Source of the DNA: Brachypodius melanocephalos
Lineage: Eukaryota > Chordata > Aves > Passeriformes > Pycnonotidae
Direction of reading: 5' to 3'
Assembly: GCA_013398615.1 (NCBI GenBank)
Contig: VZSR01001477.1
Location: forward strand, 1,868,929-1,932,928
DNA: 64,000 nt
Part shown: one piece after another, positions 32,982-46,100 of the stretch
How the letters are laid out: each line of letters opens with the position of its first letter
Numbering within the stretch: the stretch's first letter is position 1
Position numbers and translations under genes: made by a program
The notes under the pieces: generated by a model
What the model saw: only the letters and a program-made list of their open reading frames with translations
Told to the model about the DNA's origin: nothing
The model's database searches: none

Positions 32982-35900
32982 TCTGGAATTTAGGCAAATA
33001 ATGTAATTGAGATAAACAGAGTCGTTTACATGTCCACATTTATCTACACTTTCTATTTATACTGTTAAATGCTTAAAACAACACTGGCCCATAAATTTGC
33101 CTCTTTGTCCTCATTCTTTTGGCAGTGTTTCCTACGTGCTGCACTTTTAGAGTGCAGTTTGGTCTCATCTCAAATAAATAAGAGCCATGGAAGGAAAAAA
33201 CTGCAGCTACAAAGTAGTTCTAACCCATTAAATGCAGATGGCCCACAGGGGGTTTAATCGTAAGAGAGAGAGCACACATCATGCTGAAATATAGAGCTGT
33301 TTTCTATCACTTGTTACCATTTGAATGTCTGTCCCAGGAAAGTGAATTCAATATATCTTCCTGGCCATCAGTTGCCCTCTGAATACTCCTTCTCTCTCTG
33401 ATGTAGCTAGATTTCCCTTTAGAACATACAGAGATGAATGAGCTCTTACCACACGTAGAAGTGAAAGAAAACATTTCTTTCTGCACCAGAACAGATGAGA
33501 TTCATCATTAAGAGAATGGATTTGACCTTGTCAAGTGGACCAAAGCAATTTATAAACAAACTCCTACAGGGGAGGCTACTTTTGGCCAAGTACTATATTA
33601 GCAGTGTTTTACTTATGCCCGCTGCTACCTTACAATAACTTCACAAACAGGCTGACTTCCTGAAATATAGAGTGCTGAGAGATATCACAGATGTACCTAG
33701 AAACACTGGGATAGCATAGGGTTACTTCCCTCCCTAGAGGCTACATAGAAATATGTCCACCCACCTTGCTTTCTCATTCTTGGTAAAAGCTGCTGATCTC
33801 TACCCAAATTAAATCTTAATTTCAAGTTTAGGTATGTATCAGAGAACATATTTATACTTCAATTTGCCATTGTTACATTGTTGTTCATGTAAGCAGCACC
33901 CAGATGGATGATAATGTCCAATAGGAAACCGAATGGCATCAGAACATTAGCAGAATAACAAAAGCAATTCAGCACGGGTCTATTTTATTTCCAGCATCAG
34001 AAAAGGAATATAAGGAGTCAATAGTTTGCTGCAAAGTTATTTAGATCAGATGATACTTCTACTAATACAAATAAAATTTCTTCCTTTTACAGGATATTTA
34101 AATGGCAGGTAGGATTTTTTTTTTGTATGCTTTTTAAGTGAGAACAATCTTTCAGTGGTGACAAAAGTGCTATGGCTCAAATAGTTTTGTTTTGTCCAAT
34201 GATCATAAGAAAGGAAGAAAAAATGAGGACATTCAGAGGCTCAAAAATAACCCTGCTGGAAAGAGAATGCTCTGTGCCAATCCAAGGGGGTGGTTTCATG
34301 ATAAAGTGGAGAAAAGACTCACTAGATATGTAAATTACATGTACAATTAAAAAAAAAAAAAGAGGTTTTACTATTATTTTTTGGAACATACCTCCTCATC
34401 TGTATCAATCTTAGTCATGCCAGCATAGCTGTTATAATCTCCTCCATGTCTACAGAAAGAGAATCACAAAACATTTGCAGAAGGGAACTGACCAGAATAT
34501 TCAGTTTACTCTGACTCCCTTTTCCCGTGGCATGTATTCAAACAGAGATGGAGTTGCAGATGCAGTTACTTCCTCAAAGACTACAGAAATTAGCCTGTAT
34601 AAGTGATGATTTTTTATTTTATTCTTTGTTGATATGGCCTTAGAATCATAGTTAGGGTTGATAACAGTGAGAAGGAGCTCTTCTCATATTAGGAATTTCG
34701 TAGACTATAGGTGGAGCCTTTCAAGCCATGAAATTTCCCCAAACTTCCAAGAGTCTCCATTATTAACGAGCCTTATGTTAATAGCCAAGAGTTTGACACA
34801 TATTTTAGCTCAGGAGAAATCTATGCTGTCCAAGCCTTGTCTGCTTCATCATAGAAGCTCTTTATTGTTCAAAACCCAAGACCCCAGTCTTGTTCCATTG
34901 CCAGTCTATGCTTCATTGCCAGGAGATAACAATTCTGACCCTCTTGAGGTCAGAACAGTGAAAAGAATTTCCCAAGTCCTTAAAAGGCATTATATTGCAT
35001 ATATTCATAGCTGCCTAGCAGATTTATGCCTTATTTTCCTGTAGGTCAAGTTCTCAAGGTCTTCTTCTATTAGGTTGAGAAAAGAGAAAAGGCCACTTGC
35101 TTGCTTCTTACAACAACTATTCATTATTCATGCACCTCCGTGTGTGTGTATGTGAGGTGTTCCTGAGACTAAGAGGGAGATGAGGCTCACAGTTCTGACG
35201 TTAGTTTCCTAGTTTCATAATCACTTCTCCACTCTGATTAACAGAAGTGTAAGGAAGGATTTTGGGCCCTGTACTTAGCATAGTTACGGTGAAAATATAC
35301 AATTTACATAAAAAAGAAAGATTGTAGCAAAAAACCAGTGAGAGAGTACTACTGTATAACTCTATCTTCACTCACATTTTTATAAGCATGCATCTGTTTA
35401 CACTCTCTAAGAGGGAGATCAAAGTTCACAGAGAATTTTTATTGCCCTGGGAAGAAATTAATCTTTTTAAAAGAAGAAAACATGGTTTATTATCTGCCTT
35501 AGATGAAACAAAAACAAATCTGTCCCTCTCTTCACTTCAGCACCAGACAGTAAATATCCAAGATGGGTGACACTTAGTGAAAGGTCTCAAAATTTCTCCA
35601 AAAATGAATTCATCCTGAAACCAACTCTCACAGTTTCGATCTGCCTGAAAATTCATTAGGATGTTTGCAAAGAGGATATTTGGCTGTTGAATTTGGTCCT
35701 GTGGATTAATGGGGTAATCGCATTTTTATTGTTATTTAGCTTTGTTGATTCTGCTGTAAACCACAGCCCAGGATAATAAGAGCTATTTTCCATTTATCCT
35801 GTGTGTCAGTATTCAGATGAGGGTCCTTGGGAAGTTGTCAGAGGCAAGAATTCTATAAACTGCAATAGCTTGCTACAGAAGACATTTTATTTATTTTAAC

Positions 35901-38575
35901 TTCTCCACCTCCATTCCTTTTTGGCATCCAATATGCATATTTAAAGTGTTGCTGCTACTTTCCAGTTTGACTTTAGAGCTCTTTGTTTTTATATAAAATA
36001 GTTCTGTTGCATTCCTCTAGTATGTCAAAGCAAAATCAAGCTTGCTTTAACTCTTCAGGGCTTTATACGTCTCTGCTTTCCTTTTGTTAATATGAAAGCT
36101 GGCTCTCAACTATTGTCTCTGTTTCAGGGATGTTAGCAAAGTTGTTGCAGGGCAACTTAAATTCTCCTTGTACACAGCCCTGATATAGTGTTAGAGCCCT
36201 CCCATGCAACGATTTGTCTAACACAAAACTGAATTCTTTGTCTTCCTTGGTTTTGTAGGATGTTATGGATTTGTACAAAAGTGATTTAGTGTCATTTACT
36301 TTACTGAGTGTGCAGCTTGTGACATTTCAAAGCACAAACTGTTCATAGTTTTATGCAGAATGATTGGCAAAAACACAATTACGTAAAATTATTTTTTTTT
36401 AGATCAACAGATTTATTACTTCCTCTGTTTTCTCACTTTTAGTTCTCATTCTGAAGAAAACTTCCATATTCACTTCTCATTTGATATTCTCTATCTATTC
36501 AACCACCTGACTGTCATAAACTAGTCTTCTTTAAGGCTCTGCTGATTCAGTTTTCACAGCTACATCCTTCTTTTCATTGGTATGCACCTTTTTCAACTTG
36601 CAGCCTTGATAAGTTTTCATGTATTGGCAAACACATTTTTCTACTTAAGTGTGTGCATTTTTCGTTGTTGCTGATGCTGTGTCATATGGGATTCATAGTC
36701 AAAGACTTCTTCCATTCAGTGCTTACCACAGAAGTGCTGTCAGCATCTAGCTTTTACTAGGACCAAACTCTAGCTGAAAATATGTTGGTAGTGGGAAAAT
36801 CATGTAGAAGTAAATTAGCCACAGGTTATATGTTTTTCCCTGTAAATCCTTGAGGAGAAGCAATTGGCATCTCTCTGGATCTGGTTAGTTATTTGTCTAT
36901 CAGCTGCCCTTCTTCAAAGTCCAGCAGGTGTGGGGAAACAATGCTTGATTCCATCATTATTGCAGAAATATCTCATGAGAAAATCCTCTGTATACACCTT
37001 TGACAGACAAGCATGTGGAAAAAAAAAATTATATGCTAAACGTGGTGGAAAGGGAGGAATTATACGAAATATATACTATCAGATGGGTAAGCTTTTTTTT
37101 TTTTAAGTATGCTATTCATATAGAAGAGATTGCTTTCGCATGTCACAGAACACAAAAGATTTTCTGTTAGCTCTAGTAGTCATAATTTTACCTTTTCTTT
37201 GAATTTTAAGTAAAGTTCCCATTCTCGCATTTCTTCTGACTTAGTCTACAGATACATAATCTGTATTATCCTCTCATCTTTCTAAATAAATAATACAAAT
37301 AAGATTTTCCGAGGTGGAATTAGAAACCATCCTCTCTATACTTGACCTATTTTTATTCTTTCTTCCTTGAAAATTTGCCCAATGAGTTTTACTTTGCTTG
37401 AATCACAGGAGGTAAGACGTGGCTTTTTATCACCTGGCACAGGACTTAAACTGAAGCAGAGGAACTTTTCTTTAATACTGAAAACCTCACTAGGAAGCAT
37501 GACAAAGCCATCATTTAACTCAAGGCCATCAAAGGGAATTCTGCTAGGTGAAGTATTGCAAAATTCCAGGGTTTGTTCCGATGGATGCTTGAAGAGTCTG
37601 GCAAATATTGGTGGAACGGGATGGGGACTTCCTAGGATGAGAGTCTGCTTGCTAGATGATAAAAATGATTCTGACTCATGTTTGCTCTCCTTTTACCTCC
37701 TTTTGCATGGTGATCTCTTAAGCTTCAGTAGATGTTAATAAAAGGATATATCTCCCTAACATATCTGATGGCTTGTTACAATGATATTTGGATAAAAATT
37801 ATTATAATTTGTCAAGTAGAAGATGAAGCTGACCCTACTCTCATGAAAAGCAGAGGTTAGTGATAATTCTACCTGTGTGAGATGTTTTGCAAAGCAGAAA
37901 TGACCCTGCATGCCTCAAAAAGCTTGTGTTTTCCATATGTGCATTACACAGGATTTAACATTTATAACCATATTTATAAAACAGTGTTACCATGAATAAG
38001 GATATCCAGGCTGCATCTTCATATTTTACAGTGTTCAAAGACAACATGACAGAGTATGTTATTGATATATTCCAAATATACAGGCATGAATTTTAACTGT
38101 CATAAAATGCTTGTGTTTGAATTTCTCTGTGTGTATTTCAAACAGTAAGTCAAATTCTCTGTAGAAAGTTTTATGAAAGATATTAAAATGCAGAAACTGA
38201 AACTATGTGGCTTTTTCGAATAGGTGATATTTACAGTAAGCTGTTGTTCAGACAAAACCACATGAATCTGAAACATTTATAAGCCTTAAAGTGGGATTTG
38301 TATTCAATTTCAGAGACTAATTTTCATTTTTGACTTTGTCTCCCATAAAATATGGTTTCTATTTTTCAGACTCTGAAGAGGCTTTAGATCAGTCGTGCGA
38401 GCAGTTGCGAGTTCTGGGTGGAAGCATTGACTCATTGGTAGCTGGAACTTGCTCTGATGAGAACACTTGGTGTATATTATTAACACAGACAAAATTTCAG
38501 TGTTGTAGTGTTGATGCTCAAACTCAAGTACTAGCCATTGGATTTTGATTTTGCCCCCTTCTTCTGTTAAAAACT

Positions 38576-39300
38576 ATGCTGTGTGTAGAGATGCAGTTGC
38601 TGGCAGTGGGGGCTGCAGAGGAGGCCTCTGTGGGAGGAGGGAAGCGTCTGCCTTGTGCCAGACCCTCTGCACAGAACAGCTGAGCCCAGTGGGGAAACTG
38701 GTGGTGCCTCTGAGAAAACACTTGGGAAAAGGCAAAACCCCTGGGCAGAGAGAGGAGAAGGAGGTAACAAAAGATTGAGGAACAATTGAGGGAACACCAA
38801 GATCAGAGGAAGAGGAGGAAGAGAGTATGGGTGTGGAGATTCTGCAGGCACCAGAGCAGCTATCCGTTGCAATTTGTGCAGTGAACTGGGCGGGGATACT
38901 GAAGGAATTAATTAATACTCATGTTGAGAATTCAGGCTGGACCAGGATAGAGGCGTGATAGGAAAAGAGCAGAAGAGAGGAATTATTACATATTGACCCT
39001 CATCTCGTCAACCATCCTGTGTCAGGGTTGAGATGTGTAGAGGAGTTGGGAGTGAAGGAGCAAAGCTGAGCCTGAGAGACTGCAGAGGAAAGTTGTTTTA
39101 ATGTTTGCCTTTACTTCTCACTACCCTAATCTGTTTTAAGTGGCAAAATTTTAAATTGGAATCAGTCTTCCCCAAGCTGAGCCAGTGCAGTAATTGGTAA
39201 GTTATCTACCTCTCTTTACCTCCAGGTGAAAGCTTTCTAATCCTGGATTCTCCTCACTTCGTGCTGGGATGGGGAGTCATTGAGCATCTGAGTGGGAATT
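38576..39300 (+). mobile_element. Degenerate LTR of an avian endogenous retrovirus (ERVL-like)
   Basis: TTGGGAGTGAAGGAGC, then TGAGCCTG, TTTACTTCTCACTACCCTAA, CTTCCCCAAGCTGAG and GTAATTGGTAAGTTATCT follow, in order, the 3' half of a common avian LTR. The upstream part (GGCAAAACCCCTGGGCAGAG, then GA-rich sequence) fits its U3. The terminal CA end and target duplication are not clear, so both boundaries are approximate. It has no retroviral coding region and looks older than the LTR at 29827-30394. Confidence 0.7.
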
Positions 39301-42300
39301 TAACAATGTTAATACACTACAAAAATCAAATTGGTTCTGGGCCCAAAAAATTTTGGTCTAAGATGTGTTGTGCAGTCATCAAACTGAAGATTTCAAGGAA
39401 ATAAAGGTATTCCATTGCCCATGATGAATCTGTTTCACTTTTCAGTCTTTCGCAATATGAAAACATTTTTTCATTTTTTCTCAAAAAAGTTCATCAGTCT
39501 CAAATGAAAAAAATGCCCTCCAATTTCATAGGGTAGTTTGCTCTTCCATTATTACTTCGATGATCATATCTAACACCCATTTATTGGTGTGTTGGATGGA
39601 AAACAGGTTTTACAAGCCTGAGTCAGAGTCTGAAGAAAAGGTCTTTTTTATTTTGTGTTTGATGTCACATGTTTGAAAGATCATCTCCCAGTTTTCTCTT
39701 TCTTTGTTTACAAAAGCCTTTGTTTACAAAACACTGGGAACCACTGAAAGCAGTCATGAGTATTTACATTGCAGAGGACTCATAGTGAGGAATTAAACTA
39801 GTCCAAAAATTTTCAGGGGTGAGAATACTGCAAAACCAGGTCTTTGATGAGTAAATGGCACTACTTTAAATATCTCATTAGTTATAAATAGAAGTATGGT
39901 ATCATCTCAGGAGCAGTTGAACAAAAACGTATCCAAGTAAATATTAGAAGTAGCAAAAAATACACTGTAAAAATGTATCAGTCATGCAAGAGGGAGTGTT
40001 AAGAAGGATTCCTTTCATGCCTGTTATTTTCTGCCCTATTTCTACCTGCTAAATATTTTCTGTGTATCCTAACTCCTTGTGTGCAAGAACACAGATAAAG
40101 GATGTTTTCCTGAAGCACTAACAAATGCAAGGGGTAAAAGATGGCTTATGTGATACCTTCTAACTCCCGTGGTGGTTAGTCCACAGAGATGTACCAATCC
40201 ACAGCTACTAACCTCTTCTGCAGGAAATGAGTGTGCTAAGGTAAGGAAGCAGCAATATCCTATATCAATAAAAAGAATATCTCTGCATAAGAAACTTTCA
40301 TATTAATGGAAAGTGACAGTCTCCTCAGACACTAAACACAGATATTAAAGAAAACTCCTAACCGGCATTTTTCACATCACTGGCTATAGAGGAAGCCTAG
40401 GAAAGTTGGCCTTGCTTATCTGATGTTAGTTTTATGAAAGTAATGGTTTTATTGAAGCTTTACCATTGATTTACTAAGCAGAAGGTTCTTTCTGGCTTTA
40501 AGTCATGAGAATGAAAGGTGGTGCAGGAGTGACCACTGGTATCAATTAAAGCATCCCTAGGTTTGCAGTGGCTTTCTGCAGCCCATCCCAAGATGACTGT
40601 GGGCAGTAAGGCAATGAGGTAAATTCTGTGCTGCCTCTGAGTGCTCAGTCATTGTCCAGGTTGGAGCTTATTACTCTGAACCTCTGCCAGGTGTAAGAGC
40701 AACTCTGGTGCTGTTTACTGCACATGACTCTGCCTTCTCTGGATCTCTCTTTTGTAGTCCCGCTCTCTCTATTTTGTGGAGCCACACACACAGATTGAGA
40801 TGAGAAACTAGAAAAGAAATAAGGAGACTTTGCCAGCTCTGCACATATCCCACAAAAGTTATGAGAGTTAAGTGTTTAAATCTCCTAAGGGTCTTTATAT
40901 TCTTGTGTTGAGCAAGTTCTCTTCCCCCTATCCGTAAAGGGGGCGGGAAACCCCTCTGGAGAGGTCATTTACGATGTTCATTATCTCTGAAATGCAACTA
41001 TTTTAACTATTTTATAAATCAGGTTCAAAGAATTTGGAGTACACAAATGTATGCAAACCTCTGAGGGCAAGTATGTGGAAAGGTTCCTCCCTCTTCCTAC
41101 TTCCTTCTCCCTCCCCACAAGCAAGGCTTGCAGATGTTTTCTTCTGCTCTTTATTCTTTTGTTCCTGTTTGGCTGTGACCCTTACTCCCAACTGAATCTT
41201 TTTTTGTCAAACTTTGTTTTTTCCTGAGCCTTTGATCCTATGCTTTGACTCTTGCGATAATGAACATGACATTATTATTTTGCGAGATCCTTTTTATGAT
41301 TCCTTACCTCTCAGAGTCCCCACAAACAATAACATACACTTGTTTTGTCAGCGTCTCACAGCAAAAGAGGTGTTCTCGCAAAAAACTACCACTTCACCTA
41401 AGGACAGGTGAAATATAACCTTTCATATGTAGGCTGAATACTTAAGATTATGCACTATAGCTATAAATTTGATTATCCAGTCTATCTTTGTTTATATATC
41501 TTCAGTTTCCCCGCTAGGGGAAACTAGTCAAAGGTTTAAAAATGTGCTAGCAGAACCAAGTATAGAAGACACATAGCAGACAAGAGGCTAGGGTTCCAGC
41601 ACTGGATCAGGAACAACAGCTTGTTGTTCTCAGAAAGAAATATTGCCTTATGCCAAAAATGTAGATACCCCTAGATTTTCTAATTACTTTTTTTCCCTGC
41701 TTTCTCTGCTCAGACATCTCAGTTTGAACAAGAAAGGTGGGAGAAGAAGGATCTCTGTCTGTTTCAAGGCAAATAAATGTACCTACACAGAAAAAGTGTT
41801 AGCTGTAATTGAGTACCAGTCATATAGTGGATGACATATGCTGTGAGAAAATTGTAAACCAGGAATCCACATCAACAAATCTAGACACTACTAGGAAACT
41901 AGAAAGGTGATTCAGATGCATATATTGAGTAGCATACATGTGTAACAATAATTGTAGGAGGTACAGCTTAAGAAAATTTGCAAGTATGTCTTTTCATACA
42001 CCTCCTTTCAGCTGCTGCAGTGATTTACTACAATCTTACCATGCCTCTCCTTTGAAGTAAGGTGACTCTCTAGTCAACACAGAGTTGATCAAGGAGGCTG
42101 TCTCTCTTTTGCAACAACAGTGGAGGAAGTTATTTAAGGTTGCTACTGTCAGCTCCACACAGATCTTCAGACTATTTTAATTTATGTCGTAGGCAGACAG
42201 GCCTCAAGCTGTGCTCAGATGATCAGAAGCAGCAGTAATAACTTTGAAACACTTTTTTTCTGAAGTCTATGTGTTAAATACAAGTCAACTGGAACAGAGG

Positions 42301-42990
42301 GAATCAAATGCAACTTTTAAATTTGATTGTGTGAAATCAGCAATCTATATGAAGAGATGTAAGGAAAATGATAAAGGATTAGACAATAAATAATTGCCCA
42401 AAGATTTCTTTCCCTACATTTTTTTTTCTTAAATAAGTATTTATTTAGAAGCAAAAATCTAGTTAATGTGTAATAAAACCCCTAAGATAAAAGATCAATA
42501 AAGAAAGTTAAGGATACATGAAAGAAGGGAACAAGAGAGAAGAGAACAAGAGTCTTTTTATTCTATCCATCTTCATAAAATACCTTCTCATGAAACACCC
42601 CCAAAATGTGAAAAAAACACTAAAAGGAAAAAAAGTCCCACAGGATCAAGTCCATATAAAGAAACATATCTTTAGCAGACACTAAATCAAAATTGCCCAA
42701 CCTGGTTCACTCCAAGACTAGCTGTCTACAGAGTTGGCTGAAATTAGGGGAAATACTGGAGAGATCTGTAGTTTCAGAGTTCACATTGATGAATCCAGAT
42801 GAGTCTCTTTGTTTCTGCCTTTCTGACCCATAACCATGGCAAGTGACATGCCCAGCTCTCAGTGCCAGGAAAGATATCTAGCGCTTCATTCTCTAGTGAT
42901 TATCTTGTGTAATTTCGTATTTGTGTTCCCCAGATATATGCAACAGAAAACACGGTAGTACTTGTTGCAGAGCTGCTGGCAGAAGTCATG
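39301..42990. other. Intergenic desert, nothing recognised
   Basis: AT-rich sequence without a supported gene. It contains a perfect 9-base stem hairpin at 41504-41525, listed under findings. Confidence 0.5.
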
Positions 42991-43102
42991 GATTTATATA
43001 TAGACATATATATATATAGACATATATATATATATATACATATATATACATACATATATATATACATATAATATTTATAGATATTAAAAATATATATATT
43101 TG
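42991..43102 (+). repeat. AT-rich microsatellite (TATATA/CATATA)
   Basis: Repeated TA units with interspersed GACATA and CATACA variants. The apparent minus-strand frame here is repeat translation (IYIYV). Confidence 0.95.
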
Positions 43103-46100
43103 ACAGTACAAAATACCAAAAAACCCTCTGCTGGCTGGATGATGGCAGTACTGGGTAGAATTACAGGAAGGTTTTTGCTGATTAACAGATTCAAGTGAAA
43201 TGTATACTGAAATCATGATGCTGAACCTTTCCATACTATAGGACAAACACACATGTTTCTGTTAAATTTCAAATCCTACAATAGTCAAAATATGGATATA
43301 GTCCAGCACTTCTCCAAAATTTAGAAATATTCTGAAAGTTTACTTAGAAAGTGACATAAAACAATTGGAGACAAGAGCGATTAAAGCCCAATATTTGTAA
43401 GTAAACTTCATGAAAACATTGGCATATTCTGGTTTGTGATTTCCTTTTCTCTCAAGGAGAAATCATCTAACTACTTACATAGGTTAGTACCAGATATTAA
43501 GTAGGCCTCAGATTTATTCTATTGCACCCTAGAAACAAATTTTAAAAGTCTTAAATTCAAGAATATGGAATAGAAGATCCCCAAAGTTTTCAATGCTCCT
43601 TAATGCAGATGTTTATAAGATATATACAGAACAGAGACTATTAAATCCTGAAATCAAAGAAAAACTTCCCCTAAATCCTAATATATTTATTCTTGTTCTG
43701 TGTCATCTCTGCTATTCTATATGCTAAAATTGTTTTCCACATGCCAAATGCAAAAGGTTTTGCATTTCTCCTTTACTTAGGATGATTTGTTGTCAAGCTT
43801 TGAAATTAATTGTCGTGTTATTGCTTGCAGATTTACAGCTCAATCAGCTTTGTAGTAGCCTCTTCTTTTATGGGTGTTCTTTCTTTGAACATTATAAAAT
43901 ATCTGTTACCTCTTTCCTTTTTTTTTTTTTGTTAGAACATTTTTCAAAGTTCGCTAACTTTGGGACCAAGGGAACTTGGATTGCATTTCGCTGCTTAACT
44001 TAGACAATGCACTTGGCAAGATACCCTATTGAAATGACTTTTCAAGGTATTGCTACACATTTAGTGCTCAGCAGTGAAACAACTATCATTATTTGGAGTA
44101 CTTTGGTTCAGAGATAACAGCTGGGGAAGAGCCATGCTGGGCCTGTTTCTCAGACAATTCTCTCCTCAAGCTCTACAGTTCCATGATATAATGAATTCAG
44201 CTTTTCGAGCTCTTGGATAAAAAGCACCATGGTCACACAATGCAAAATACTTTTTTGATGTAAAGTTAGTTTATTACTCAAAATTTAATCAATCACTCTA
44301 AAAAAAATAGGATTTTTTTCTGCTTTTTTTTTTTCCTTTTCTTTGCAGGTACCTCTTAAGGTTACTTCGTAGTGTCTGTTCACACCAGCAGTGTAAAGCA
44401 CACCAGCTTTGCCTGTGTGAATGTAGGAAGCACTATCCCAGACTTATTCTGTGATAAGATCACAATAAGGTAAATAACACATAATTAAGCCACATTCTAG
44501 ATGTTTTTTCTAACTTATTTTTGTGATTTTGTCATAAATATTGCCATTGTTTCTAATTAGTCTTATCTAAATAGAAGATTTTGTTCAGACACTTTCTGTG
44601 TGACAGCAGGCATATTTATTAATATCCTGGAATTATACTGGAGCACTTGGGGTTAGCTTGGTCTGAGCTTCAAGCTGTTTGCAAGAGACCAGAAAATCTT
44701 GTAACACTCGTTCATCTCTAATTTACACTTACTTGCTCTGAGTTCTGATTCAAAAAAAAAAAACCAACAAAACTTATATTCTTCTATTTAAGACTGCCAT
44801 CCATGACTTTTCTGTTTTGGAGAGAACACTTGAGGCCCAGTATGTGGGTTTAAAACATCAAGATGCATTGTTAATCTAATTTCTAAATGGAGTGCTTGTG
44901 AAATTGTCATCTTTGTGAGCAGAGGTGAAACAAAGCTCATCCAGTACTGAACTAAACTTGAAATTCCATCCCTAGAAAACTAATCTGGAGCTCACACTTC
45001 CCTTGACTTGTGTCTGGTACACCCATTAAGCTCCAACTAGTTATTAGATAGTAAAGTATCTTAAGAGTGTTTTTGTTTTTTTTTTTTTGTTTTTTTTTTT
45101 AATTGTGCTATCATTAAAATGATCTCAAATTAACATTGAAAATCATATTTTTCAATTCTATATTGTTAATGGATCAGACTTTTTAGTTACTGTTTATTTT
45201 TTTTCTTTCTCACTACTAATATAAACCTAGGTTAGAAAGAGAGGAGGAAATACAGGTAAAATTTTGCCTTTTTCTTGCTATGAAGAGTGCAGACATGAAA
45301 TGTAGTGTTCATTGTGGGATGCTTCTAGGTTCATTTTAATATCCAATAACTTCAGTGGACAGAATTTGTCCCCTCATGCTGATAGCATGAATTTGGTACC
45401 ACAAAAATATGTACACTTCAAACTTCACAAAGGTGAAGGGGTGTGTTTGTGAATTGCCATTTTAGATACAAGCTCAAACTGTAGCTTCCAATCAGCATAA
45501 AGCAGGAGTTGATAAAAGTAAACCACTCACAGACACCACTCTGGACACATTTGACTGGCTTGTCGAGCAGCAGATGGAAACAACTGATAGTACATATATT
45601 TTATGAAATATTTGAATCCAGGATTTTATCAGAGAGATGGTCCCGTATATCAAAGAAAAACAGTTTATATGTTAGCAGAAGCTGTTACCTTTGGAAGAGT
45701 TAGGAACAATAAATTCGAGCAAAGAAAACTGTTTTGTACCAAAGATGACACCTGAAACAGAGCCCCTACATGAGCTGTGGTCTGTGTGAAGTAGTGCTAT
45801 TCCAGCATGAATCTCTGCCTTCACTACAGCATAGGTAAGCATCAGTATTTGTGATCTTTGACATGTTCTGGAAGATGGGAGAAACCACAACATTCATCCC
45901 AGGAATGCACTGTTGGTGACACACTGATGCTCCAGGTCCAGCCAAGCCACTTCATGAAAGGCAAAAGGCTGTGCCAGTCAGGCTGCATTTTGAATTCTTG
46001 CTGTATCTGAGCAGAGAGTGATGGATGAGCTGTGTGCAAGAAATGGCATAAACACCTCTTAAAAAACCACAGCTGCACTTACATCAGTCCTAAAAGGCAA

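Larger units (their letters stand above)
30395..38575. other. Intergenic desert, no gene recognised
   Basis: AT-rich DNA with a T/G low-complexity tract (32650-32700), a 25-base tandem duplication (32932-32981) and an ancient repeat-like segment (32490-32580). Open frames of 123-128 codons at 34658-35044 and 37367-37738 have no domain and no flanking gene signals. A block at about 35640-35800 with GGATTAATGG, GGTAATCGC and AAACCACA motifs may be regulatory. Confidence 0.55.

Noticed and set aside
34658..35044. 128-codon open frame
   Set aside because: Ser/Leu-rich with no recognisable motif, in AT-rich intergenic DNA. A frame this long can arise by chance in 64 kb across six frames.
37367..37738. 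123-codon open frame
   Set aside because: No domain, no upstream promoter-like features and no family resemblance.
42986..43252. Minus-strand frame with an IYIYVYIYI run
   Set aside because: It is a translated AT microsatellite.
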